Shown: piece by piece, positions 45,854 to 54,692 of the stretch | Position numbering within the stretch: position 1 is the first letter of the stretch | How the letters are laid out: each line of letters starts with the position of its first letter | Source: Lachnospiraceae bacterium | Lineage (GTDB): Bacteria; Bacillota; Clostridia; Lachnospirales; Lachnospiraceae | DNA length: 64,000 bases | NCBI GenBank assembly: GCA_902363665.1 | Contig: CABJAW010000005.1 | Location: 124,001 to 188,000, forward strand | Reading direction: 5' to 3' | The notes under the pieces: model-generated | What the model saw: only the letters and a program-made list of their open reading frames with translations | Database searches by the model: none | What the model was told of the DNA's origin: nothing | Translations under genes and position numbers: made by a program

Positions 45854-46615
45854 ATGTTGACACAGGAACAGATCAATCAGGACTGGACGGTACGGTCTGA
45901 TAATTATAACCGTTATGTAGAGGAGGAGTTTGCCACAGAGCGTCCGGCAAAGTGGCTGGAACGCATTGAGAAAAATGCGCCTTCTGGTCGTCCGCTCAAA
46001 ATTTTGGACGCCGGGTGCGGACCTGGATTTTTTTCTGTGCTTTTGTCCAGGGCAGGACATCAGGTGACCGGGATAGACGGATCAGAAGGAATGCTGGAGC
46101 ATGCCAGGGAAAACGCACGCAGATTCGAAGTGGTGCCGGAGCTTGTGCAGGGGGATTTTGGCGACCTTCCATTTGCCGACAATACCTTTGATCTTGTTAT
46201 AAGCCGGAACGTGACGCATATTATCCGGAACCATCTGAAGGTCTACGGGGAATGGCTCAGAGTCCTGAAGCCAGATGGCGTTTTGCTGATTTTTGACGCA
46301 AACTGGCATTTACCATATCAGCCAGGCAGCGTCCGTGAAGAAGCGATCAGAAGAGAACGGCTTGGACTTGAAAAATATCACAGTGGTTATACGCATGATG
46401 GTTCCTATGAATATATTGACAGCGAACTTAATCCGGAAAACTACCGTGTGTTTGGAAAAGCACAGCGCCCTGATTTTGATCTGGGAGTGCTGGCACAGCT
46501 TCCATGTAAAGAAATATCTTTTGAACGGGATGTCACAGAAGAACTGTGGAGTGAACGGGAAAAACTGTTTTATGGAGCTACGCCATTGTATATGATTCGC
46601 GCAGTGAAGCAATAG
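45854..46615 (+). CDS. class I SAM-dependent methyltransferase (second of a pair)
   Basis: 253 residues. Motif I is ILDAGCGPGFFSVLLSRAG, motif II acid in VTGIDGSEGMLEHA, and the motif IV region is FDLVISRNVTHII. The LLIFDANWHLPYQ stretch parallels the first methyltransferase, so the two are paralogues bracketing the importer. CAGGAGG precedes the ATG. It is the last gene of the operon and a strong terminator follows. Substrate unknown. Confidence 0.86.
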   Translation: MLTQEQINQDWTVRSDNYNRYVEEEFATERPAKWLERIEKNAPSGRPLKILDAGCGPGFFSVLLSRAGHQVTGIDGSEGMLEHARENARRFEVVPELVQGDFGDLPFADNTFDLVISRNVTHIIRNHLKVYGEWLRVLKPDGVLLIFDANWHLPYQPGSVREEAIRRERLGLEKYHSGYTHDGSYEYIDSELNPENYRVFGKAQRPDFDLGVLAQLPCKEISFERDVTEELWSEREKLFYGATPLYMIRAVKQ

Positions 46616-46628
46616 AGGGAAGACATGG

Positions 46629-46660
46629 AAAAAAGAAGCAGCTGCGGCTGCTTCTTTTTT
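46629..46660. terminator. bidirectional terminator
   Basis: Perfect 14-bp stem AAAAAAGAAGCAGC with its complement and a TGCG loop. A and T runs on either side serve both the methyltransferase operon and the small ORF on the other strand. Confidence 0.92.
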
Positions 46661-46803
46661 CAGATGTACCAGTAAGGAAGCTGGAGTACATTTTCACGCA
46701 ATGCGCCTGGAGCAGGGCACATACAGATGACAGCTCCTGTCCCGCGTTTCTTTTCCGGGATCTGATCGAGAATCTCTGGCGATAAGGTGTTTACAATACT
46801 CAT
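46660..46803 (-). CDS. candidate small peptide gene, 47 residues
   Basis: A short ORF with a strong ribosome site (AAAGGAGCCC, 4 bases before ATG) that stops exactly at the shared terminator, so it looks like a complete transcription unit. The peptide starts MSIVNTLSPEILDQIPEKK, has ICMCPAPGAL with two cysteines and ends QLPYWYI. There is no signal peptide and no family I know. It lies next to, and converges with, an operon encoding two methyltransferases and an oligopeptide-type transporter, so a peptide precursor or signal is conceivable but unproven. Confidence 0.5.
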   Translation of the reverse strand: MSIVNTLSPEILDQIPEKKRGTGAVICMCPAPGALRENVLQLPYWYI

Positions 46804-46950
46804 AAAGGGCTCCTTTGGGTTATTATTTAAGATTCGACACCTTAATTTTACCACAAATGGAAAAGTCAGGAAAACAATTCAGACCGGATAATTGCAATCC
46901 GCTTTGATATTTACCCATGACCGGGTAATAAAGCAGAATGGTAACTACAG

Positions 46951-46968
46951 AATGTAAACAATTACATT
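46951..46968. promoter_or_regulatory. candidate operator upstream of the second LacI gene
   Basis: Perfect inverted repeat AATGTAA-N4-TTACATT. Further TGTAAAC half-sites occur at 47056 and 47095. The rest of this 351-bp gap shows only a short ACCC/GGGT hairpin near 46913. Confidence 0.5.
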
Positions 46969-47094
46969 TTGGAAGAAGAGGTGGAGAAAGCAGAAAATCA
47001 GGGAAGATAGCGGGGAAAATAGCAGCATTCACGGTTGAAAAAATTTGAAAATCCATGTAAACTATTATGAAAAAGGATCTGAAAATGTAATTAA

Positions 47095-47131
47095 TGTAAA
47101 CGTTGACACAGGAAAAAAACGGTGCTACAGT
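47095..47131 (+). promoter_or_regulatory. LacI promoter with overlapping operator
   Basis: TTGACA (47103-47108), 17-bp spacer, TACAGT (47126-47131). The -35 box forms the right half of the pseudopalindrome TGTAAACGTTGACA (47095-47108), so repressor binding there would block RNA polymerase. Confidence 0.65.
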
Positions 47132-47154
47132 GAACACGGAAAAGGGGAGGTATC

Positions 47155-48147
47155 ATGGCAACCATCAGAGATGTGGCAAAGTATGCGGGCGTGTCGACCG
47201 CGACGGTATCCAGAGTGCTGAATAAGAAGGATGTAGTAAGCGAGGAGACGCTGCAGAAGGTGACGGAAGCGGTGGAGAAGCTCTCCTATCATCCGAACCT
47301 GCTGGCAAGATCGCTTGTGCAGGGAAAAAATGATACGATCGGCGTGCTGCTTCCGTCGTTTGATCATCCGTACTGGGGCGAGATGGCTCAGCGGCTTGAC
47401 CAGGCGGCAAAGAAGCGTGGCTATTACCTCCTTTTTACGGAGTATTCCGGGAAGGAAGAGGAGAAAAGAAAAGCCTTTGAGTATCTTGTGACGCGGAAGG
47501 TAGGTGGTATCATTGCCTGCTGTCCGCTGGAAAAAGAAGCACAGGAGCGTCTCCGAGGCGAGATACGCAAGGTAGAGATGCCGCTTCTGTCTTTTGTCTG
47601 GGTGACTGACTCCTTTCCTCAGGTGATTCCGGATGACCGGCAGGGCGGACTGCTGGCGGCAAGACACCTTCTTGCCAAAGGCTGCCGGAATATTGTGCAT
47701 GTCAGCGGAGACCTGAAAATGTATAAAGAGACAAATGAGCGCACGTATGCATTTGTCAGAGAAATTGAGAAGAGAGGCCATACCTGTATCATTTACGAGT
47801 GTCCGCTTTACGGAACCGAAAAAGAGGAGATGCAGGAAGTGGTAAACAAAATTTTTTACGAGCAACCACAGATGGACGGCCTGTTTTTGAGCAATGATAT
47901 TCTGGCGGCGCTTTCTGTCAGTTATGCGCTGGCGCAGGGCATCCGCGTACCGGAGGAGCTTCGGATCATCGGGTATGATGATGTGTGGATGAGTTCATTT
48001 CTGTATCCGCCGCTCACAACGATCCGGCAAAACTACGAGAAGCTCTCAGAGCAGGCAATCGAAAAAATGATCCGGATGATCGGCGGGGAGCCGATTGAGG
48101 AGAAGACGGTGGTGCCGGTGGAGCTGATTGAGCGGAAGACAACGTGA
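47155..48147 (+). CDS. LacI family transcriptional regulator
   Basis: 330 residues. HTH ATIRDVAKYAGVSTATVSRVL, hinge YHPNLLARSL, then effector domain with GVLLPSFDHPYW and DDRQGGLLAARHLLAKGCRN, and C-terminal ELRIIGYDDVWMSSF. GGGGAGG lies before the ATG. It is followed by a GH32 gene that it likely controls, and its own promoter carries a LacI-type operator over the -35 box. The effector is presumably a fructose-containing sugar, by linkage. Confidence 0.93.
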   Translation: MATIRDVAKYAGVSTATVSRVLNKKDVVSEETLQKVTEAVEKLSYHPNLLARSLVQGKNDTIGVLLPSFDHPYWGEMAQRLDQAAKKRGYYLLFTEYSGKEEEKRKAFEYLVTRKVGGIIACCPLEKEAQERLRGEIRKVEMPLLSFVWVTDSFPQVIPDDRQGGLLAARHLLAKGCRNIVHVSGDLKMYKETNERTYAFVREIEKRGHTCIIYECPLYGTEKEEMQEVVNKIFYEQPQMDGLFLSNDILAALSVSYALAQGIRVPEELRIIGYDDVWMSSFLYPPLTTIRQNYEKLSEQAIEKMIRMIGGEPIEEKTVVPVELIERKTT

Positions 48148-48153
48148 ACGCAG

Positions 48154-48213
48154 ATAAGCATTCCCACGCTTCAAGTGCGCGGAGCGCTAAGCGGTGGGTA
48201 AGGGAAGGCTTAT
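48154..48213 (+). repeat. intergenic palindrome related to family B
   Basis: ATAAGC...GCTTAT outer pair, TCCCACGCTT and AAGCGGTGGG inner arms, and a central GTGCGCGGAGCGC. The architecture matches the family B hairpins, with different outer sequence. Confidence 0.6.
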
Positions 48214-48325
48214 GTCAGATTGTGCAGGCAGAAAAAAATGAGCGAAACAGAACAGGGAAGCTGCAAAATACGCAAAAAGCGTGTGTGAAAAAATATGCAA
48301 CCACAGAACACAGGAGGATGAGAAA

Positions 48326-49747
48326 ATGAAACTTTATTATCAGCCGGAGGGCCATTGGTTTGGCGATTGTATGCCGTTTGGAAAAGGAGATACCTTTTAT
48401 CTGTTTCATCAGAGAGATACCCGTGTACCCTGCCCGTTTGGAGAACCATTCGGATGGGATCTGGCTCTGACGAAGGATTTTGTGCATTATGAGGATTGCG
48501 GAACAGCAATTCCGCGCGGAGGCGATGACGAGCAGGATCAGTTCATCTATGCGGGGAGTATCTGCGAGGACCGTGAGGGAAGGTATCATGCATTTTATAC
48601 AGGCTACAACCGCGATTATCCAGCACAGGGAAAGGCTTCCCAGGTGCTGATGCATGCGACGAGCGAGGATCTGAAGCACTGGACGAAGACGAAGGACGCA
48701 GTGACATTCGTGCCGCAGCCGGGCTACGACCCGGATGACTGGAGAGACCCGTTTGTGCTGTGGGATGAGGAGAAGGAGCGCTATATCCTGATCCTCGGCG
48801 CACGTCTTGCGGGCAATAAAAACCGTACCACGGGCCGTACTGTTTACTTTACCTCCAAAGATTTAACCGATTGGAAATTTGAGGGCGATTTTTGGGCGCC
48901 AGACCTCTTTACGATGCACGAAATGCCGGATCTGTTCAAAATGGGTGACTGGTGGTATCTGATCACGACGGAGTATTCTCATGCGTCGACACAGGTATAC
49001 CGCATGGCGAAGAGTCTGGAAGGACCTTGGATCGCACCGGAGGATGATGCGTTTGATGGCAGAGCCTACTATGCAGGCCGTACATTTATGCTTCATGATC
49101 AGCGGATTCTGTTTGGCTGGGTGCCGACCCGTGCCAATGAGACCGACAGTGCGAATCTTGTTTACGACAGCGAGTCGGACAAAGAGGACTTTATCTGGGC
49201 AGGCACGTATGTGGCGCATGAGCTGTACCAGCGGCCGGACGGGACGCTTGGCTGCCGTATCCCGGATACGGTGTGGAATGCATTTCAGGAGGTGCAGCCG
49301 ATCGAGGATGTGATCCTTACGAGAGAGTCCGGACGCGCGCTGAAACATATCTGGAAAAATGCGGGCGACTGCTTCCGGTTTGAGGCGGATGTGACATTCG
49401 CAGAGGGAACACGGGGCTTTTCAATCGGACTGCGTGCGCAGGAGGAAGACGATGAATTTTATTCATTCTCATTTGAGTGTACACGCAACCGTGTGATTTT
49501 TGAGAAATCTCCGAACTGGCCATGGCCGCGTATGAACAATATGGGACTCGAGCGTCCGATCCACCTGGAGGCTGGAAAGACTTACCACGTTCAGATCATT
49601 GCAGATGATACGATTGCGACTGTTTATGTCGATGGCGTTGCGATGAACACACGTATGTACACAAATCCGGGTGAGGGTATCTGCCTTGGTGTGACTGACG
49701 GAAGCGCAAAATTTGAGCATATGTCAATTGGATTTCTGGAGAAGTAG
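48326..49747 (+). CDS. GH32 family glycoside hydrolase (divergent)
   Basis: 473 residues: a five-bladed propeller (about 1-310) and a C-terminal beta-sandwich. GH32 enzymes release fructose from sucrose or fructans. The nucleophile motif, usually NDPNG, is changed to GDCMPF (Asp kept). The RDP motif is present in DDWRDPFVLW and the acid/base motif EC appears as EMPDLF (Glu kept, Cys absent). All three acidic residues are therefore present in altered surroundings, as in a divergent GH32 subgroup common in gut Clostridia. There is no signal peptide, so it acts inside the cell. CAGGAGG sets ATG 48326. No transporter gene accompanies it. Confidence 0.85.
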   Translation: MKLYYQPEGHWFGDCMPFGKGDTFYLFHQRDTRVPCPFGEPFGWDLALTKDFVHYEDCGTAIPRGGDDEQDQFIYAGSICEDREGRYHAFYTGYNRDYPAQGKASQVLMHATSEDLKHWTKTKDAVTFVPQPGYDPDDWRDPFVLWDEEKERYILILGARLAGNKNRTTGRTVYFTSKDLTDWKFEGDFWAPDLFTMHEMPDLFKMGDWWYLITTEYSHASTQVYRMAKSLEGPWIAPEDDAFDGRAYYAGRTFMLHDQRILFGWVPTRANETDSANLVYDSESDKEDFIWAGTYVAHELYQRPDGTLGCRIPDTVWNAFQEVQPIEDVILTRESGRALKHIWKNAGDCFRFEADVTFAEGTRGFSIGLRAQEEDDEFYSFSFECTRNRVIFEKSPNWPWPRMNNMGLERPIHLEAGKTYHVQIIADDTIATVYVDGVAMNTRMYTNPGEGICLGVTDGSAKFEHMSIGFLEK

Positions 49748-49788
49748 GGCCGGGAGAAACATCGGTTGAGAAGAGAATAACAGACGGG

Positions 49789-49823
49789 AAAAGGGCATTG
49801 ATCGGGTATCAGTGCCTTTTTTT
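49789..49823 (+). terminator. terminator of the GH32 gene
   Basis: AAAAGGGCA/TGCCTTTT with inner TGAT/ATCA and seven T. Confidence 0.85.
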
Positions 49824-49952
49824 CATGGAGATGAAAAGTGGAGAAACAGATATAGGATTGCGTTTTTAAAGATGGACGGAGGGAGTATTTTATGCTATGA
49901 TTTTTCTGCACTGGAAGGCCAGTATTTTTATAAAATTGAGGCAGTAAACATT

Positions 49953-51317
49953 ATGAAAGAAGAAACAAAATCAAAAGAAATGGACATGTTAAACGGCGGT
50001 CTTGCGGGTAAGTTGATCCTGTTTGCGATTCCGCTGGCACTGAGCAGTATTCTGCAGCAGCTGTTTAACTCGGCGGATGTCGCAGTAGTCGGACGGTTTG
50101 CCGGGGATCAGGCGCTGGCGGCGGTGGGCAGCTGTGTGGCGCTCGTAGGAATTTTTGTCAATCTGATCGTGGGGCTTTCGGTCGGGCCGAACGCGGCACT
50201 CGCTAACCTGATCGGGCAGAGGAGAAGAGACGGGATCAATCGGATGCTGCACACGATTCTGACGTTTGCCGTGATATCCGGAATTGTCCTGATGGGACTT
50301 GGACTTTTATCGGCAAGAGTAGTTCTGAAGGCGTCCGGTACGCCGGACACGGTGCTGGGTCAGGCGCTTTTGTACATTCGGATCTATTTTCTTTGTGTAC
50401 CGTTTATGTTGGTCTACAACTTCGGCTCCGCGATCCTGCGAAGCTATGGCGATACGAGGCGGCCGATGTATTACCTGATTGTCTCTGGCACAGTGAATGT
50501 AATCCTGAACCTGATTCTTGTGATCTGCTTCGGGCTTGGTGTAGCCGGTGTGGCGATTGCGACGGTCATTTCGAATGTTTTAAGTGCGGGACTTGTGACG
50601 CTTCACCTGTATCATCGGGAAGATGAGTTTCAGTTCCGTTTGCGAAATATGAAGATCAACGGGCAGGATCTGAAAAAGATTCTGGTGATCGGCATTCCGG
50701 CCGGAATCCAGGGCGCGATCTTTTCTGTATCAAATGTCTTTATCCAGAGCGGAATCAATTCATTTGGTGAGGCAGCGATTGCAGGCTCATCACTGGCACT
50801 GAATTTTGAGTATTTTACGTATGATATCGCGTCAGCCTTTGCGCAGGCGGCGGTTACATTTACCAGTCAGAATTACGGTGCGGGCAATTTGAAGCGCTGC
50901 AAGAAGATCTTCTGGCTCTGCCTGCTGTTTGGATTTGGGTTTACCGAGATACTGAGCATCGTTTTTATGATCTGGGATGACTTTTTTGTGAGTATCTACA
51001 CGGTCAGCGAGGCGGTCGCAGGCTATGCGATCATCCGGATGTGGCACGTATGCGCACTTGAGGGACTGACCGCGACGTATGAGGTGGAGAGCGCAGCGCT
51101 GCGCGGAATGGGAAAATCACTGGAGCCGTCGATCATCACGGTGCTTGGCACGGTCGTGTTCCGCATGATCTGGCTTGTGACGATATTCCGGCTTGTACCG
51201 ACGTTTGACATGCTGATGAATGTTTATGTGGCGTCATGGATCTTTACCGGAGGTGCGATCTTTATTGTGTACAGGAGGCATATGCGGAAACTAGAGCAGG
51301 TACATCAGACTGTGTGA
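49953..51317 (+). CDS. MATE family efflux transporter
   Basis: 454 residues, twelve predicted helices. MATE exporters use Na+ or H+ gradients to expel drugs or metabolites. Family blocks: FAIPLALSSILQQLFNSADVA near the N-terminus, GQRRRDGINRMLHT, and RSYGDTRRPMYYLI in the middle. The start is taken at 49953; the upstream sequence has only a weak GAGG site, and an in-frame ATG at 49812 lies in the terminator T run. Guanine deaminase follows after 59 bp, so the pair may be one operon and the exporter may handle purines or related compounds (inference). Confidence 0.9.
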   Translation: MKEETKSKEMDMLNGGLAGKLILFAIPLALSSILQQLFNSADVAVVGRFAGDQALAAVGSCVALVGIFVNLIVGLSVGPNAALANLIGQRRRDGINRMLHTILTFAVISGIVLMGLGLLSARVVLKASGTPDTVLGQALLYIRIYFLCVPFMLVYNFGSAILRSYGDTRRPMYYLIVSGTVNVILNLILVICFGLGVAGVAIATVISNVLSAGLVTLHLYHREDEFQFRLRNMKINGQDLKKILVIGIPAGIQGAIFSVSNVFIQSGINSFGEAAIAGSSLALNFEYFTYDIASAFAQAAVTFTSQNYGAGNLKRCKKIFWLCLLFGFGFTEILSIVFMIWDDFFVSIYTVSEAVAGYAIIRMWHVCALEGLTATYEVESAALRGMGKSLEPSIITVLGTVVFRMIWLVTIFRLVPTFDMLMNVYVASWIFTGGAIFIVYRRHMRKLEQVHQTV

Positions 51318-51376
51318 AAAGAGAAAAATATCACCTGCAATTATCAGAAGAACAGCCACGCGAAAGGAAAAAACAT

Positions 51377-52651
51377 ATGTTTATCAAAGGCACATTTTTA
51401 TACACTCCCTCCATCACGGAACTGACCGTGGAGCAAGGCTATCTGCATATCAAAGAGGGAAAAACAGACGGATTTTATGAGGAAATTCCGCAGGCACTGA
51501 CGGGAGAGGAAGTACGTGACTATGGGGACGCGGTGATCATTCCGGCGTTTAATGACCTGCACATCCATGCACCGCAGTACATCAACCGCGGCGTCGGGTT
51601 TGACCGGGAGCTGATGCCGTGGCTGGAGACGTACACGTTTCCGGTGGAGGCAAAATACAGGGATATCGAATTTGCTGCGAAGGCATACCAGATTTTTCTG
51701 AGGCGGCTCTGGGCCTGCGGTACGATGCGGTTTTCGGCATTTGCGACGATGCATGCGCCGGGCACTTGGGAGCTGATGCGCCAGGTGGAGCGAAGCGGCA
51801 TGCGGGCGTACATCGGGAAGGTGAATATGGACCGGAACTCACCTGAGTACCTTTGCGAGGAGACGGAGCGCTCCCTGGCGGAGACAGAGGAGCTGATCTG
51901 CCGCAGCGAAGAAGAATTAAAGCACGTAAAATATATCATCACGCCGCGTTTTGTCCCGGCTACATCGGAAAAGCTGATGGCAGGCCTGGGAGAACTCGCA
52001 GAAAAATATGACCTTCCGGTGCAGTCGCATCTGTCAGAAAATAAGAGCGAGATTGCGTTTGTGAAAGAGCTGCACCCGGATATTCCGACCTACACGGAGG
52101 TGTACAATGCATTTGGACTTCTGCGAAAAGAGAAAACGATCATGGCACATGCAATCCACCTCTCGGACAGGGAAAAAGAGTTGCTGAAGGAAAAACAGGC
52201 GACGCTCTGCCACTGTGCTCAGTCGAATGCTGACCTGTCAAGCGGTGTCATGCCGGTGCGGAGAAATCTGGAGTTTGGACTTGACTGCGTGATCGCAAGC
52301 GACGTAGCGGGCAGCCATACGCCTGCAATGAACCGTCATCTTGCGATGTGCATCGAGGTATCAAAGCTTCATGCATTGAATCATCCGCAGGAGCGGCCGC
52401 TGCAGCTTGCGGAAGCACTGTATCTGGCCACAAAGAAGCCGGGCCGCTTTTTCGGAAAGGTGGGCAGCTTCGAAAAAGGGTATGAGTTCGATGCGCTGGT
52501 GATCGATATGGCGGAGCCGGAGCTTTCGGGTACGTTTTCGCGGACACCGTTCGAGACGCTCGAGCAGTTCATCTACGATGGTGATGACCGGAACATAAAG
52601 GCGCGGTACTGCGCAGGAGAGCTGCTGGACGAAGAGATATGGGAGAAGTAA
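51377..52651 (+). CDS. guaD: guanine deaminase
   Basis: Zinc amidohydrolase of 424 residues that converts guanine to xanthine. The metal-binding motif is IIPAFNDLHIHAPQY, close to the guanine deaminase pattern DxHxHAPQY. Further metal or active-site residues are in PVQSHLSEN, IMAHAIHLSDRE and VIASDVAGSH. Start at 51377 after AAAGGAAA; the longer frame upstream overlaps the MATE gene. It follows a MATE exporter. Confidence 0.9.
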   Translation: MFIKGTFLYTPSITELTVEQGYLHIKEGKTDGFYEEIPQALTGEEVRDYGDAVIIPAFNDLHIHAPQYINRGVGFDRELMPWLETYTFPVEAKYRDIEFAAKAYQIFLRRLWACGTMRFSAFATMHAPGTWELMRQVERSGMRAYIGKVNMDRNSPEYLCEETERSLAETEELICRSEEELKHVKYIITPRFVPATSEKLMAGLGELAEKYDLPVQSHLSENKSEIAFVKELHPDIPTYTEVYNAFGLLRKEKTIMAHAIHLSDREKELLKEKQATLCHCAQSNADLSSGVMPVRRNLEFGLDCVIASDVAGSHTPAMNRHLAMCIEVSKLHALNHPQERPLQLAEALYLATKKPGRFFGKVGSFEKGYEFDALVIDMAEPELSGTFSRTPFETLEQFIYDGDDRNIKARYCAGELLDEEIWEK

Positions 52652-52706
52652 GAGAGGACAGAGCTGTCAGAAGGACTTTCATTTATAGATACAGGAGGCT
52701 TTGGCA

Positions 52707-53585
52707 TTGCGAAGTACATTATCCGGTTTCATGGCGCGGTTAGCGGAAAAGAAGGCAGATGAGCTTTACGAAGAAAATCAAAAGAAGAATATTGGGGTAT
52801 TAAAGATGCCGGCTTCCTTTTTCTGGTTTGGACTTGCGGGCATGGTAGTTTTTGGAGTGCTTTTGATCGTGGTTGCGCCGGTGGCAGATGATAATGGACT
52901 TTCCTATGGGCTTTTTGGTTTCCTGTTTGTTTCTGGGTTATTGATTGCAGTAATTCAGAAAAACTGTCTGGCGCTGTATCGGGACAATGAGATTATATAT
53001 CGAAACATTCTTCGGATAACGCGAAAATATGATTGCAGGGAAATTGACTGCGCATATTACAGCGATGGCGGCGGTATTTTGTTTGTATTCAAAGATGGAC
53101 GAAAGCTCCGTTTTGATAAAGACGAAAGAGTTTTTTACCGGGACATCGTGAAACGGGAGCAGGTGAAATGCAGGTTCCGGGGAGATGAAAAGCCGGTGAT
53201 TAAGGCGGGCTACCATCCGCTTTTACTTGGATTTTTCTGGGTGCTGATTTTGAGTATGATTGTATTAGTTTTGCAGCGGCCGGATTGGGATACGATTTTG
53301 ACGATAATGATAATGGCTCTGATTTTTCTCGGTTTTCAGCTGAGCACCACGTCGTACGATAAAGAACGCAAGATCCTGACACGCAGAATATACGGCTTTC
53401 CATTCAAATACGATATGAGCCGCTGCAAGGCAAAAGCAGTTTATGAGGGTGATCTTGTCAAAGGAATCGCGATTTATAAAAATGGAAGAAAAAGAGTAAA
53501 AATCCCGGTTGGAACGGAATACAGAAATTCTGCCGCGCTGGCCTATGCGCTTTGCGGAGTTTATGTATACCGGCAGTGGCGGTAA
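52707..53585 (+). CDS. membrane protein of unknown function, paralogue 1
   Basis: 292 residues. An amphipathic N-terminus (FMARLAEKKADELYEENQ) is followed by two hydrophobic helices (about 37-85), a soluble segment with YRDNEIIYRNILRITRKYDC and GGGILFVFKDGRKLRF that looks like a PH-like beta fold, a second helix pair (about 175-215) and another similar beta segment. The start is read as TTG 52707, 8 bases after AGGAGG. This also aligns its N-terminus with the next protein. I do not recognise the family. The two genes arose by tandem duplication. Confidence 0.75.
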   Translation: MRSTLSGFMARLAEKKADELYEENQKKNIGVLKMPASFFWFGLAGMVVFGVLLIVVAPVADDNGLSYGLFGFLFVSGLLIAVIQKNCLALYRDNEIIYRNILRITRKYDCREIDCAYYSDGGGILFVFKDGRKLRFDKDERVFYRDIVKREQVKCRFRGDEKPVIKAGYHPLLLGFFWVLILSMIVLVLQRPDWDTILTIMIMALIFLGFQLSTTSYDKERKILTRRIYGFPFKYDMSRCKAKAVYEGDLVKGIAIYKNGRKRVKIPVGTEYRNSAALAYALCGVYVYRQWR

Positions 53586-53634
53586 GACTGGAGAAACGGA
53601 AGTGGATTTCCATTTTCAAAGAGGAGGGGATTGA

Positions 53635-54528
53635 GTGCAGCAATTTTTATCGAATCTCATAGCGGGACTGGCAGGGAAAAAAGCAAAAGAGATTTATGAG
53701 AAGAGCCAAAAGGAAAATATAGGTATGATAAAGCTGCCAGGCTTCTTCTTCTGGTTTGGAATTACAGAGATGATAGTCTGTGCAACATTGATGGTGATCC
53801 TGTTCCTGTTTTTTCTGCCGCAGGAGGGTGCATGGGGTTGTATCGGTATTTTGGGATTTTTGTTTGTTACAGGACTGGTTCTTGTGGTAATTCAGAAAAA
53901 CTGTCTGATTGTATATCGGGAGAGGGAGCTCATTTATCGAAATTTTTTCCGTATAACGATTCGATTTGACTGTAGGGAAATTAAATGTGCATATTATAAA
54001 AATGGTGGCGGTATTTTGCTTGTATTCAAAAATGGAAGAAAGTTTGGTTTTGGTAAAGAGGACAGCTTTTTCTATCGGCAACTGATAAAAAGAGAGCATG
54101 TCACCTGCCAGTTTAAAGGGGAAGAAAAACCAAACATTAAGGTGGGATATACACCGCTTTTTACAGCTGTTTTGTGGATTGTGTGTGCGATACCACTGCC
54201 GGCATTGGTGGCGCAGGGAGATATGGATGCCATCTTGATTATAGTTTGTGATGTGTTGTTTTGCTTTTGGCTTTTACTTGAAATGCGTATAGCGATATAT
54301 GACAAAAAGCGGAAAATACTCACAGTGAGACAATATGGGATACGAAGAAAATACGATATGAATTGCTGTAAGGCGGATTTGGTCTATAAAAACGGCGTTG
54401 TTGAAGAAATAGCCGTCTATGAAAATAATAAAAAGGTTGCAAAGATTCCAGTTTCAAATATACATAAAAATTCTGCCGAACTGGCGTATGTACTTTGTGG
54501 GAAGTATGTATATGATGAGTGGAAGTAA
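53635..54528 (+). CDS. membrane protein of unknown function, paralogue 2
   Basis: 297 residues, collinear with paralogue 1: the same N-terminal helix (LAGKKAKEIYEKSQKENIG), two helix pairs, and matching blocks YRERELIYRNFFRITIRFDC and GGGILLVFKNGRKFGF. The start is GTG 53635 after AGGAGGGGA. The coding sequence is noticeably more AT-rich than paralogue 1, so the copies differ in age or origin. Function unknown. Confidence 0.75.
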   Translation: MQQFLSNLIAGLAGKKAKEIYEKSQKENIGMIKLPGFFFWFGITEMIVCATLMVILFLFFLPQEGAWGCIGILGFLFVTGLVLVVIQKNCLIVYRERELIYRNFFRITIRFDCREIKCAYYKNGGGILLVFKNGRKFGFGKEDSFFYRQLIKREHVTCQFKGEEKPNIKVGYTPLFTAVLWIVCAIPLPALVAQGDMDAILIIVCDVLFCFWLLLEMRIAIYDKKRKILTVRQYGIRRKYDMNCCKADLVYKNGVVEEIAVYENNKKVAKIPVSNIHKNSAELAYVLCGKYVYDEWK

Positions 54529-54633
54529 AGATTGAAAATGAAACTTTGCCAGGAGTCAAAATAGAAAAGATTATGAAAAAGGCAGCAAAATCAAAAGAAA
54601 TAGACGAGAAAAGCTGGTAGAGATAAAAAACAC

Positions 54634-54664
54634 GGCTGATTCGGAGTGCCATTCCGGATCAGCC
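54634..54664. terminator. hairpin between converging genes
   Basis: GGCTGAT-CGGA pairs with TCCG-ATCAGCC. It lies between paralogue 2 on + and the MATE gene on - and may serve both. Confidence 0.7.
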
Positions 54665-54692
54665 ATATTTTATGTACGGGGAAAAATGAAAT

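Noticed and set aside
46888..46935. Further family A palindrome copy
   Set aside because: Only AATCCGCTTTGA matches; too degraded to call.
48144..48329. 61-codon frame between the LacI and GH32 genes
   Set aside because: It runs through a palindromic repeat and overlaps the GH32 ribosome site; low-complexity basic sequence without family marks.
49824..49952. Purine riboswitch before the MATE/guanine deaminase pair
   Set aside because: No conserved purine aptamer core or paired P1-P3 layout could be found by eye.
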